Shown piece by piece: positions 1-8,504 of a stretch of 35,530 nucleotides of DNA. The position numbers were made by a program, and so were the translations under genes. The stretch's first letter is position 1, and each line of letters starts with the position of its first letter. The notes below the pieces were generated by a model. The model was not told the origin of the DNA, ran no database searches, and saw only the letters and a list, made by a program, of their open reading frames with translations. Source of the DNA: Bacteroidales bacterium (GTDB lineage Bacteria; Bacteroidota; Bacteroidia; Bacteroidales; UBA12077). The stretch is from assembly GCA_019038645.1 (NCBI GenBank), contig JAHOYT010000056.1, positions 1-35,530 of the forward strand, written 5' to 3'.

Positions 1-57
1 TCACGTACGGTTCTGTGAGAGGTTTAGGGGTGAGATTCCCCTTTACCTACTCGTCAT
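1..57 (+). mobile_element. 3' end of a group II intron (domains V-VI), truncated by window start
   Basis: The first bases read TCACGTACGGTTC, which matches the 3' strand of bacterial group II intron domain V. A domain VI-like hairpin follows, with arms AGGTTTAGGGG and CCCCTTTACCT, and then the familiar CCTACTC end. The intron-encoded reverse transcriptase and the rest of the ribozyme would lie upstream of the window. The 3' splice site is placed near 50-57 but not fixed to the base. The intron ends about 12 bp from the stop codon of the convergent zinc-finger/HhH gene. Recognition is from family knowledge; only the last domains are visible. Confidence 0.7.
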
Positions 58-68
58 ATTGTTAAACT

Positions 69-1076
69 CTAAAGTATATTCTTTTTTATTTTTGCAATCG
101 CTATTCCAAGTTGTTCTACTTTTTGAGGACCAAGTCCATTCACACTTTTAATTTTTTCTAAATCTATTTCTACAATTTTCTGAGGTGTATTATATCCTAA
201 GTCATATAATCTGTCAATAAGAGGAACTCCATAAGAATATAATAATTCTTTTGTCCATTGTTCTCCTGCGGATTCATTTGATTCTCTATCAAAGAATTCG
301 TCAAAAAAGGATTTGTCCGAATTTGCCAATGAATTAATTTCTTCTTGTTTTGTTTCGAATGAGCTGTCACGATCAACTATTTGCCTAAATTTAACCATAG
401 AGTCATAATAGAATGGTCTTTTCTCAAGAGCATTTTCTAACTTATCATCATACACACAATCACCAGTTATTTCTGTCCATTCATAATCTGTTCCACCAAT
501 TTCTTTCCTTATTTTTTCATAATCTTCTGCATTTACAACTTCGTAAGCAAAGTCAAGAATAGATCTAGGTGTATTTAATTCTAATTCAGGAGTAAATTGA
601 TAATAGAAAATTATATCACAGGCTTTATCAAAAGCATCTTGATATATTTCAGAGAGTTTCTCATATCTGGTATTATCATTGTCACTTTCTTGAAATTTAT
701 CCATGTATTTTTCAGATTGACGTTCTAATTTCTTTAAATCCTTTTCATTTTTTACAGATTTCACTAATGATTCTACTGTTACATTTTTCTCGTTAGTGGA
801 AGAAGAAGTTTGTATAGTGCTTTTTCTTTCTTTTGCTTGGATTTGTTTTTTAGCAAAATAATCAGGATTTGCCAAAACTTCTTTTACTCTTGCTGTATCA
901 TATATCTTTTTGGAGTTAAGTCCAAAACCAGTATCAATCTTAGCTAATTTTTGAAAACAGTCTCGACAAACTCTTCCCCCGTCATGTAATTTTCCACCAC
1001 CAAAATTTGGAGTTGTCCTAAAATTTAACTTTGCTTCACAATTAGCGCATAATTTTACTATTTTTTCATTTTTCAT
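69..1076 (-). CDS. DUF4428-like zinc-finger protein with C-terminal helix-hairpin-helix
   Basis: The 335-residue protein starts with two CxxC pairs (Cys10/Cys13 and Cys37/Cys40) separated by a basic, Gly-rich stretch. This looks like the DUF4428 treble-clef zinc-binding module. A charged, helical middle part (about 75-270) has no family I recognise. The C-terminus (about 280-335) contains VNGLGPQKVEQL, a helix-hairpin-helix turn of the kind that binds the DNA backbone non-specifically. No signal peptide or membrane segment is seen. A nucleic-acid-associated role is inferred from the two end domains; substrate and pathway are unknown. The gene points toward the intron end and stands alone. Confidence 0.75.
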   Translation of the reverse strand: MKNEKIVKLCANCEAKLNFRTTPNFGGGKLHDGGRVCRDCFQKLAKIDTGFGLNSKKIYDTARVKEVLANPDYFAKKQIQAKERKSTIQTSSSTNEKNVTVESLVKSVKNEKDLKKLERQSEKYMDKFQESDNDNTRYEKLSEIYQDAFDKACDIIFYYQFTPELELNTPRSILDFAYEVVNAEDYEKIRKEIGGTDYEWTEITGDCVYDDKLENALEKRPFYYDSMVKFRQIVDRDSSFETKQEEINSLANSDKSFFDEFFDRESNESAGEQWTKELLYSYGVPLIDRLYDLGYNTPQKIVEIDLEKIKSVNGLGPQKVEQLGIAIAKIKKNIL

Positions 1077-1440
1077 TTCTATATAGTTTGAATTATGTAT
1101 TGTTATTGCTGCATTATGCCAGTTAACTAGTTCTTAGGTGGTATGTTGTTCCATCTATTTGTTTTATATGTACGGATATTGTGGAATGCTTTGAACCCCC
1201 TTCAATACACGCTTGGATAATAAATAGTGAAAAATATAAAACCACATACTTATATTTTTTTAATATACTTTAAAAATAGCTATTATAAATCAACTTACAA
1301 ATGAAACTGAGGATAGTTTATTTTCTAACAATTCTTTTTGAGTAGATAACTCTATATTTATAATAGAGGAAGTGGGATGAAATACTTTTATTGTATAAAA
1401 ATGTACCATAATTGTATCTAAAAAGTATAAGTAACAGAAA
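1077..1440. other. AT-rich intergenic region, no gene seen
   Basis: There are stop codons in all frames and no recognisable RNA gene. It separates the leftward zinc-finger gene from the small rightward ORF and presumably carries their promoters. I could not identify a clear TAnnTTTG element for either. Confidence 0.5.
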
Positions 1441-1641
1441 ATGAGTAAAAAATACTTTCTGTATCAAATAATTGCTAAGGAAAAAGAACTGGAGTATTGG
1501 TATTATTATGTGAGAAATAATAAATGGCTTCAGGAATATATTGAAACAAACGAGTTAAAAGAGATATTAGAGGGTAAGCCGGATAAACGCAAGTGGACTG
1601 ATTCACAGTGGCAAGCCTATATGATGAGTTTAATTAAATAA
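1441..1641 (+). CDS. small hypothetical protein, 66 aa
   Basis: An ATG-started ORF of 66 residues, rich in Tyr, Trp, Lys and Glu (for example YWYYYVRNNKWLQ). The composition suggests a folded helical cytoplasmic protein rather than a chance ORF. No known domain is recognised and there is no signal peptide. The bases upstream are AT-rich without a clear Shine-Dalgarno sequence, which is normal for Bacteroidota. It sits in accessory DNA between the zinc-finger gene and an IS4 element. Confidence 0.45.
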   Translation: MSKKYFLYQIIAKEKELEYWYYYVRNNKWLQEYIETNELKEILEGKPDKRKWTDSQWQAYMMSLIK

Positions 1642-1796
1642 TGCTCTGGATTTGACTAGGTCCATTCTTAAAATGAAACCCCTTTGAATTTGTTTTAGGA
1701 TACAAAATTCGCTCATTCTAAGTGGCAAAACCAAATTCTGCCAATAGATAAAAACACTTTCTTAATTATTTGTAATTCAGCCATAAAAGTTGTATA

Positions 1797-2060
1797 TTGA
1801 ATCAGGAAAGAGTAGATGTTGATGAGGTTGGAGATTATACCGTTAGGTTTGAAATATTCGAGGAATTTTGGGGTAAATTAAATACGGATCAACTATTAAA
1901 AATAGAGAACTATGTCAAAGAACAAAGTACTAAAAGATCTGACGCCAGAACAGAAGAGGATACGGGGAGGAAGACGGATAGCAAAATGGCTGATAGAGAG
2001 AGCCGAAGAACGGGGAGAACCCAACCCGTTCCAAGTGTTGTTAGACCGAAAAGCTGTTGA
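1797..2060 (+). CDS. questionable ORF, possibly a gene fragment overlapping the next ORF
   Basis: The frame has only a TTG start. Its first ~45 residues (VDVDEVGDYTVRFEIFEEF... through KIENYVKEQ) look like real acidic coding sequence. Its last ~45 residues overlap the better 83-aa ORF at 1912 and have the Arg/Ser/Thr-rich look of an out-of-frame translation. The likeliest reading is an old gene fragment or a frameshift joining it to the 1912 ORF. No family is recognised. Confidence 0.25.
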   Translation: MNQERVDVDEVGDYTVRFEIFEEFWGKLNTDQLLKIENYVKEQSTKRSDARTEEDTGRKTDSKMADRESRRTGRTQPVPSVVRPKSC

Positions 2061-2163
2061 AAAGAAATTAGCAGCAGAAAAGAAAAAACGGGAGAATGAT
2101 TTATGGGAGGAATTTGTTCGAAAAAATGAATGGATTAAACAATATCATGTAAAAAAGGAGTAA
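1912..2163 (+). CDS. small hypothetical charged protein, 83 aa
   Basis: The ATG-started ORF encodes a strongly charged, helical protein: a basic segment (KRIRGGRRIAKWLIERAEERG), then an Ala/Lys/Glu helix, ending LWEEFVRKNEWIKQYHVKKE. The local GC is higher than in flanking DNA. There is no signal peptide or known domain. It lies about 50 bp from the left inverted repeat of the IS4 element. It might be the C-terminal part of a gene whose N-terminus is the frame beginning at 1797. Confidence 0.45.
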   Translation: MSKNKVLKDLTPEQKRIRGGRRIAKWLIERAEERGEPNPFQVLLDRKAVEKKLAAEKKKRENDLWEEFVRKNEWIKQYHVKKE

Positions 2164-2215
2164 AGGCAATAAACTTAGTTTATAAAGAATATACGTTTCT
2201 TAATTTATTTATATA

Positions 2216-3659
2216 ATATCACTATTAACCGACAAAAGTCGAGATCATTAAATTTTATATGTACAACTGCTCTTTTTATGAGCATTTATTTCGTTTTCTA
2301 AAAACAGACCCCTCCAATTTAAACAAAGTTTAGTTGAAATTGTCCTGGCGGCTCACCCACAACCTTTTTGAATTCTCGTTTAGAACTCCTAAGAAGTTCA
2401 AGCATGTCTAACATGCTTATTAAATGAATTCTTACAAGTGTTGCAACAACAGAAAACGCTTTTTTTGTTTCCGCTTTTTTCTGGATTACCGTCATTAATA
2501 ATTGCGCTATCAGGGTACACCAAATTTGAGTTCGTATAGCATTTTCATTCTCCCCATAGAAATAATGCAGCTGAAAATTTTGTTTCATTTTCTTAAAAAG
2601 CAACTCAATTCCCCACCTTTTCTTGTATAGAAAAGCCACTTCTTCATCTGGTATTTCAAAGTTATTTGTTAAAAATTCAAAGTACCGATTCTTTTCATCT
2701 TGATAAGATACTTTACGTAACTTTATTTTTTGCTTATTTTTTGTTTGTCTTTTTCCCGATTCATCCTCTGGAAAATATTCAAGTTCAATAGTCTGATCTT
2801 CCAATACTTTTGCCACATCTTTTTTTCTATATCCTTTTTTGTGGGTTTCTATTACAGTGTATACAGCATTCTTCTTTAGTCTGGTAACAAAGTAAACTTC
2901 CTGTTTTGTCCATAAAGCAAATTGGTGATAGTAGTTGTAAGCTTTGTCGAACACTATCATACTGTGCGATATGAGTTCAAGACTTTTTAGAAAGTTCTTA
3001 TCATGAACTTTTGCTGCTGTTACTTTTACAAACCGACCAACTGATTGTACCGCATCGATAAGCATATGAACCTTCAAGCCACCTTTCTTTTTACCATCTC
3101 CTTTTGGATTTCTTCCAACACCCTTTAACACATCACTAAATAGCCTTATTGTAGTTGAATCTATTAAAAGAACCTCTTTGAAGGTAAGACCGTAAGTTCG
3201 GCTGTCCGACAAAAAGGATTGATATTGTTTTACCAAACGAAAATACAAATCTTCAAAAAATGAATTGTCTCTATTGCGTAATCCATCACTTGCTGTACTT
3301 TTAGCTGGAGCTTTTTCTAAACCTAAATGATTCAACTTGCCTCCTAAAGCACGCATTCCTTCACAGATTTCACCCATAGAATCGCAGCGACTAAAAACTC
3401 CAAACAAAAGAGTAACTAATTGTGTACGTGTCTTAAAAGCCTTATAGTATCTATCACTATTATGTGCTTTAACTATAGCTCCTATGTTAACTACATTTAT
3501 CAAATCTAGTATCTGTTTGAATATCGGCTGTCCGACAAATTTTATTTCCTTATTTTTGCTCATGTTGTATTATGTTTCTGTAAAAACAATATTACAACTT
3601 TGAGGGGAAACCTCTTGGGAGTACCCTCTTTTAAATTTTTAGTCGGTCACTAATGATAT
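2216..3659 (-). mobile_element. IS4-family insertion sequence (complete, ~1.44 kb)
   Basis: The single transposase gene is flanked by imperfect terminal inverted repeats. The left end at 2216-2237 contains ATATCACTATTAACCGAC. The complement of the right end at 3637-3659 contains ATATCATTAGTGACCGAC. These agree at 15 of 18 positions. I could not define a convincing target-site duplication, so the outer borders may be off by a few bases. The copy looks intact and potentially active. Confidence 0.8.
2319..3563 (-). CDS. IS4-family DDE transposase
   Basis: A 414-residue transposase for cut-and-paste movement of the surrounding IS. The N-terminal ~90 residues resemble the DUF4372 domain often fused to IS4 transposases in Bacteroidota. 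The DDE catalytic residues can be placed: Asp135 in LLIDSTTI, Asp206 in IVFDKAYNYY, and Glu320 in the IS4 signature Y-x2-R-x3-E-x6-K (YKKRWGIELLFKKMK, exact match). Length and domain order are typical of full-length members. There are no frameshifts or internal stops. Confidence 0.95.
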   Translation of the reverse strand: MSKNKEIKFVGQPIFKQILDLINVVNIGAIVKAHNSDRYYKAFKTRTQLVTLLFGVFSRCDSMGEICEGMRALGGKLNHLGLEKAPAKSTASDGLRNRDNSFFEDLYFRLVKQYQSFLSDSRTYGLTFKEVLLIDSTTIRLFSDVLKGVGRNPKGDGKKKGGLKVHMLIDAVQSVGRFVKVTAAKVHDKNFLKSLELISHSMIVFDKAYNYYHQFALWTKQEVYFVTRLKKNAVYTVIETHKKGYRKKDVAKVLEDQTIELEYFPEDESGKRQTKNKQKIKLRKVSYQDEKNRYFEFLTNNFEIPDEEVAFLYKKRWGIELLFKKMKQNFQLHYFYGENENAIRTQIWCTLIAQLLMTVIQKKAETKKAFSVVATLVRIHLISMLDMLELLRSSKREFKKVVGEPPGQFQLNFV

Positions 3660-3742
3660 ATTGACAATATTATCTAAACAATAAACACCTAGAAAGGCAT
3701 AGAATTGACGCCTAATTTAAAAGCACAATTGGCTAAAATTGG

Positions 3743-3986
3743 GATTTAGTTTTGACATTAGAAGAGCACATACAAAAAAGTGAAAGAATCATTTGGTGAA
3801 ATGGGTATTGACTTCGAAGAAAAAGCCTTTTATGACAAAACCAAATATGTTAATTGGAACAATAGAGACGACATAAAGGCCGAACTAAAAATGCATTTAA
3901 TTAAACTTCTGGCTAAATTCGGCTAACCACCAATTACTAAGGATGAAGTATATAACGAGATATTGGAACAAACAGAGAATTTTTAA
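3743..3986 (+). pseudogene. hsdR: 3' remnant of type I restriction enzyme subunit R (hsdR)
   Basis: Conceptual translation gives the conserved HsdR C-terminus in pieces. TLEEHIQK is in one frame (to about 3778). The reading shifts by one base to VKESFGEMGIDFEEKAFYD... and RDDIKAELKMHLIKLLAKFG (from 3780). A TAA stop at 3924-3926 stands where the family has Tyr (LAKFGYPP). The same frame then continues with PPITKDEVYNEILEQTENF to a stop at 3984-3986. It therefore carries one frameshift, one nonsense codon and a missing N-terminal ~90%. No hsdM or hsdS is in the window. It lies directly beside the IS4 element and records a lost restriction system. Confidence 0.85.
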
Positions 3987-4018
3987 AAGTATAGTGGGTA
4001 AGTTTCAAATGTCAGGGC

Positions 4019-4444
4019 TTAACAGCCATTATCATTAAATTTTGCACCAAGAATCTTTAATACACTTCTTAAGTCTTCTTTATCCATTGTTAGTTCAACT
4101 ACTTGTTGCTTTAAATCACGTACCTTTTCCACCATTTCTAAAACTTTGAAATCCCTGCATATACATCCTGAGCATATTATATTAAATTCATCAGGTTGCT
4201 CAATTAGGTTTCTCTTGTCAAACGTATTAATAATTGGTTCTCCTGAACCGGTAATTAGCCATTCAGTATTAATATCAACAAATGTTGATGCTATTTTCTC
4301 TATTACATTAAAACTGGGATTTGTTTTTCTACCCGAAATAATATGATGTAAAGTCTGAGGTTTTATGCCAGTTTTGATGCAAAACGAGTTTTTATTATAA
4401 CCTTTTAAATCTATTATATGTAATATTCTTTCACTAATATTCAT
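4019..4444 (-). CDS. XRE-family (phage-repressor-like) transcriptional regulator
   Basis: A 141-residue DNA-binding protein. Residues ~1-70 form an HTH_3/Cro-CI helix-turn-helix (ILHIIDLKGYNKNSFCIKTG then KPQTLHHIISGRKTNPS). INTEWLITGSGEP, typical of Bacteroidota XRE repressors, follows. A CxC pair (CSGCICRDF, ~92-100) and a C-terminal coiled coil (~102-128), probably for dimerisation, come next. It is divergent from the kinase gene at 4756. The intergenic region contains an inverted repeat that could be its operator, so autoregulation is plausible. Targets are not known. Confidence 0.85.
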   Translation of the reverse strand: MNISERILHIIDLKGYNKNSFCIKTGIKPQTLHHIISGRKTNPSFNVIEKIASTFVDINTEWLITGSGEPIINTFDKRNLIEQPDEFNIICSGCICRDFKVLEMVEKVRDLKQQVVELTMDKEDLRSVLKILGAKFNDNGC

Positions 4445-4487
4445 AATTTTAAGCAGGAAAGGGTTTTTAATTATATATACATTTTCT

Positions 4488-4495
4488 TATATTTG
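4488..4495 (+). promoter_or_regulatory. candidate promoter -7 element TATATTTG
   Basis: This matches the Bacteroidota TAnnTTTG consensus exactly. The upstream region (TTTT near 4464) is only a weak -33 match. It would give a leader of roughly 250 nt before the kinase start at 4756. No better promoter was found in the divergent region. Confidence 0.3.
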
Positions 4496-4548
4496 GCTTC
4501 ATGTCTAAATTACAAGATAGTAAATTCCCATGAGTTTTTGAGCTATTC

Positions 4549-4576
4549 TTACAGTAATATTATTATATTTCTGTAA
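4549..4576. promoter_or_regulatory. inverted repeat TTACAG-N16-CTGTAA, candidate repressor operator
   Basis: Perfect 6-bp arms are separated by an AT-only 16-bp spacer, in the divergent region between the XRE regulator and the kinase cluster. Position and symmetry fit a dimeric XRE/CI-type repressor site. Assignment to that regulator is an inference from proximity. Confidence 0.4.
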
Positions 4577-4755
4577 CCTGTTAAATGTAAATGATCTAAT
4601 TGTTCAAAATGTAAATAATCGTTAAATAAAATCTGAAAATTCCTAAATTTAACAAATTTTGATCGGTTTTATTACTTAGTATTATTATAAGAAAATGTTT
4701 CTTTGCATAAGAATAGTTGTATAATAACAAATTATTAATTCTTAAAGTTTCAAAG

Positions 4756-7700
4756 ATGAAGATATTAATAATGAAACTACAGCAATTATGCTTTAGAACA
4801 AGGCTGATAATAGGCTTCAGTACAGTATTGATTATATCAGTTTTGATAATATCATTTTCCATTTTCAATATACAAAGAATAAGCAAACAGACTGATTTAA
4901 TATATCACCATTCTTTTGTGGTAAGTAATTCTGTAAGAGATCTAGATATATACTCAAATGCTATACATCGTACTATGGAGGATATCGTGTTAGCAGAGAA
5001 TTGGGCACAGATTGATAGTTCAATTGTAATTGTTAACGAATATGATAAAAAAATAAATATTGATTTCGATGTTGTATTTGAAAAATTTACAGGAAATAAA
5101 GAAATTGTTGATGAGGCTCATAATGTTTATATTGAGTGGGTGTTAATAAGAAATAAGGTGATTGAATTAATAAGAGATGGTAAAATCGGGGAAGCTATTA
5201 GTGTTGAAAAAAAGAAAGAAGCCGAACATGTAAAATTGCTTTTTGTAAAAAATAAGATATTGATTGATTTTGCAGAAAGCAGAGCTAATGATTTTTTATA
5301 TAATACTAAAAAAACTCAAAAACAAAGTATCGTTATACTTATATTAATATCAATAATCCTTCTTCTTATAAGTTTTATTATTTCATTAATAATTTCAAGA
5401 AGTATTTCCGAGCCAATTAGAAAATTTATTAGCATTATAAAGCAACTTCCAGAGTTTAATTTAATTAATAATTTCAGATCAATCAAAAATGAACAATTAA
5501 TGCTTGAAAAAGTCGGAATTCAACTGGCTGCAATATATAAAAACCTTAAATTCCAAATTGAAGCTAAAGCTAAAACAGAAGAAGAATTAAAAAAATATAG
5601 AGATCATCTGGAAGTACTTGTTGAGATACGTACTCATGAACTGGGTGAAAGAGTTAAAGAATTGAATTGCCTATATTCTATTTCTAAGATTATTGAAAAG
5701 CAGGAAATCAAACTTGACCAGATATTTCAGGAGATTGTTAATATAATTCCATCATCCTTACAGTATCCTGAAATAACCTGTGCACGAATTATTTTTAATG
5801 AGCAGGAGTTTATAACTCAGAATTTTCAGGATACAAAGTGGAAACAAAAAGCTAAAGTAATTATAGATAGTAAACATATTGGCACTCTGGAAGTTTGTTA
5901 TTTAAAAGAAAAACCGGAAATTGATGAGGGTGTATTTCTAAAAGATGAGAAAACACTTATTAATGTTATAGCTAAGCGTTTAGGAAGGGTCATAAAACAA
6001 AAACATACAGAAACTACACTTCAGAAAAACGAGGAAAGATTAAATTTTTTTATGCAATCCGCAACTGAAAGTTTTGCTATTTACGATTCCAATTTAGAAT
6101 TGATTAGTATTAATGATAAGGCATTGGAAGCATTTCCAACCGGAACGACCCGGGAAGATTTATTAAGGAAGAATATTTTAGAGCTATCCCCGGGTCTTAA
6201 AGAAACTGAAAGATATAATAAATATTTAGAAGTTATTGAAACAGGTAAACCAATAACTTTTAAGGAAGTTGGCCCTTATACAAAATTCGGTAATGTAATT
6301 TTGTCAATCAGTGCATTTAAAGTAGGCGAAGGACTTGGTTTAATTTATAATGACATTACAGAACGTGTGCGTGCTGAAGAGGAGATTCGTCTTCAAAGCC
6401 AAATAATGTTAAATATGCCTGAAGGTATTTATATTGTAGGAATTGATGATGAAATAATCAGGTATACAAATGAGAAATTCGAAAAAATGTTCGGCTATAA
6501 TTCGAAAGAGATGATTGGTAAGCATGTATCTGTTGTTAATGCACCTTCCAATAAAACAAGTAAGGAGGTTGCAAAAGAAATTATGTATATTATGAAAAAA
6601 GCGGGTGAATGGCGCGGTGAAATCGAAAATATCAAAAAAGATGGAACTCGTTTCTGGTGTTATGCTATAGTTTCTATATTTAATCATCCGGTATATGGAG
6701 ATGTATATTTATCTGTTCATACAGACATAACTGAGCGTAAACATATGGAAACGAGAATTAAGGAAAGTGAAAAAAAATATCGGGAAGCTGAACGAATTGC
6801 CAGGCTGGGACACTGGGAGTTTGATGTTAAAAATAATAAATTGTATTGGTCGGATGAAATATTTAGACAATTTGGATTAGAACCACAAGAATTTGAACCT
6901 ACATTTGAAATATTATCTCAATATTTTCATCCTGACGATAGAGATTCTGTAAATAAAGCATTTTTTGAATCTGTAAAAAATAATACACCTTATGATTTAG
7001 AACACAGGATATTGCTAAAAACCGGTGAGGTAAAATATGTAAATACAAAGGGTCAGGCAGAATTTAGTGAAACCGGAGAGCTTGTTCGTTCAATAGGAAT
7101 GACTTTAGATATAACAGATAGAAAAATAGCTGAACAAGCACTTAAGGAAAGTGAATACAAATTCAGGGCAATTACAAACCATGCAACAGAGGGTATTACA
7201 GTTGCTGACATGGACGGAAATTATGTTTTTGTAAATCCTTCCTTCTGTAAAATGTCGGGATATACTGAAAAAGAACTTTTAAAAATGACCGTTTTTGACA
7301 CGAAAGCTAAAAATCAAAGACACACAAGTTTTAATGATCGCAAATCTAAAATGGCAGGTTTGCCTGTACATGTTAACCTACAAAGAAAAGACGGAATAGA
7401 ATATATAACAGAGGTAATTGGGAATAAAATAGAAATTAATAAACAGGAATTTGTTCTTAGAACCATAAGAGATATTACAAGGAAAGTAAAAGCCGAACAA
7501 GAACTAATTAAAGCAAAAGAAGATGCAGAAGATGCCAATCAGGCAAAAAGCAAGTTCCTGTCACGTATGAGCCACGAACTACGTACACCATTAAACAGCA
7601 TTTTGGGATATAGCCAAATTCTTAGAGAAGAAAAAAATATAACTAGAAAACAAAAAGATCAGATAGATACGGTGCTAAGCAGTGGACAATACTTGTCGAA

Positions 7701-8493
7701 TTTGATAAATGATATTCTTGATATAGGTATAAATGAAGCCGGAAAACAGGTATTAATTCCAACTGATTTTAATTTACAAGACATATTAAATGATGTTTTG
7801 AACATTACAAAAATTGATACTGAAGAAAAAGGTTTATATTTTCAATATAACACAAATCAAATTCCTAAAATTGTTCGTGGCGATAGAAGAAAAGTAAAAC
7901 AAATACTACTGAATTTACTCAGCAATGCAGTTAAATACACATTTGCCGGTGGCATTGATTTCTTTGTAGGAACCAAAAAGGGTGAAGAAAATATAATTAT
8001 CTTCAAAATTGAAGATACAGGGGTTGGTATCTCAAAAGAAAACATGAAAGTTATCTTTAAACCTTTTAATCAATTTGGGAAAAGATACAATATTGGTACG
8101 GGTTTAGGTTTAACAATAACTAAAAGCCTTATTGAATTAATGCAGGGTAAACTTTCAATTTCAAGTACTCCGGGCAAAGGAAGTTGTTTTACGGTTGAAC
8201 TGCCATTTGATGTAATTTCAAATACTATAAAAAGAAAAGAAATTGATAAAAAAATAATTCAATTATCCGGTAAAAAGCTGCAAAAAGAAAAGAAAATACC
8301 GGCAGTTGATATCCTGAATAAAATTCTTAATGAAACAGAAAAGGGCGATTATAAAAAACTCGAACAAATTATTCATGGATTACGAAAAGAAGATAAAGCT
8401 TACACGATTTTTTGTAACAAATTAAATAATCAGGCCAAAAAATATGATGAGAATTCTATTATTGGATATATCAACAGTTTAAAAAACAATTAA
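4756..8493 (+). CDS. membrane-bound multi-PAS sensor histidine kinase
   Basis: A 1245-residue sensor kinase using the ATG at 4756; a TTG at 4717 would add 13 residues. Order: TM helix ~17-39; periplasmic helical sensor ~40-188, like the 4HB_MCP type; TM ~190-212; coiled coil; GAF-like region ~293-415 opened by HELGERVKELNCLYSISK; four PAS domains (~423-540, 545-661, 672-791, 795-911); HisKA with phospho-acceptor His940 (SRMSHELRTPLN); HATPase with N-box LLNLLSNAVKYT, G1 EDTGVGIS and G2 GTGLGLTI. An 85-residue helical tail after the ATPase has no family I recognise. There is no fused receiver, but the next gene, 11 nt downstream, begins with one, so phosphotransfer to it is likely. Confidence 0.93.
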   Translation: MKILIMKLQQLCFRTRLIIGFSTVLIISVLIISFSIFNIQRISKQTDLIYHHSFVVSNSVRDLDIYSNAIHRTMEDIVLAENWAQIDSSIVIVNEYDKKINIDFDVVFEKFTGNKEIVDEAHNVYIEWVLIRNKVIELIRDGKIGEAISVEKKKEAEHVKLLFVKNKILIDFAESRANDFLYNTKKTQKQSIVILILISIILLLISFIISLIISRSISEPIRKFISIIKQLPEFNLINNFRSIKNEQLMLEKVGIQLAAIYKNLKFQIEAKAKTEEELKKYRDHLEVLVEIRTHELGERVKELNCLYSISKIIEKQEIKLDQIFQEIVNIIPSSLQYPEITCARIIFNEQEFITQNFQDTKWKQKAKVIIDSKHIGTLEVCYLKEKPEIDEGVFLKDEKTLINVIAKRLGRVIKQKHTETTLQKNEERLNFFMQSATESFAIYDSNLELISINDKALEAFPTGTTREDLLRKNILELSPGLKETERYNKYLEVIETGKPITFKEVGPYTKFGNVILSISAFKVGEGLGLIYNDITERVRAEEEIRLQSQIMLNMPEGIYIVGIDDEIIRYTNEKFEKMFGYNSKEMIGKHVSVVNAPSNKTSKEVAKEIMYIMKKAGEWRGEIENIKKDGTRFWCYAIVSIFNHPVYGDVYLSVHTDITERKHMETRIKESEKKYREAERIARLGHWEFDVKNNKLYWSDEIFRQFGLEPQEFEPTFEILSQYFHPDDRDSVNKAFFESVKNNTPYDLEHRILLKTGEVKYVNTKGQAEFSETGELVRSIGMTLDITDRKIAEQALKESEYKFRAITNHATEGITVADMDGNYVFVNPSFCKMSGYTEKELLKMTVFDTKAKNQRHTSFNDRKSKMAGLPVHVNLQRKDGIEYITEVIGNKIEINKQEFVLRTIRDITRKVKAEQELIKAKEDAEDANQAKSKFLSRMSHELRTPLNSILGYSQILREEKNITRKQKDQIDTVLSSGQYLSNLINDILDIGINEAGKQVLIPTDFNLQDILNDVLNITKIDTEEKGLYFQYNTNQIPKIVRGDRRKVKQILLNLLSNAVKYTFAGGIDFFVGTKKGEENIIIFKIEDTGVGISKENMKVIFKPFNQFGKRYNIGTGLGLTITKSLIELMQGKLSISSTPGKGSCFTVELPFDVISNTIKRKEIDKKIIQLSGKKLQKEKKIPAVDILNKILNETEKGDYKKLEQIIHGLRKEDKAYTIFCNKLNNQAKKYDENSIIGYINSLKNN

Positions 8494-8504
8494 CAGAGAA
8501 TGTT

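Noticed and set aside
2200-2216. Target-site duplication of the IS4 element
   Set aside because: Short AT-rich matches on both sides can be drawn in several ways; none is convincing.
4146-4346. 66-aa plus-strand frame inside the XRE regulator gene
   Set aside because: It is the reverse-strand shadow of a well-supported HTH protein.
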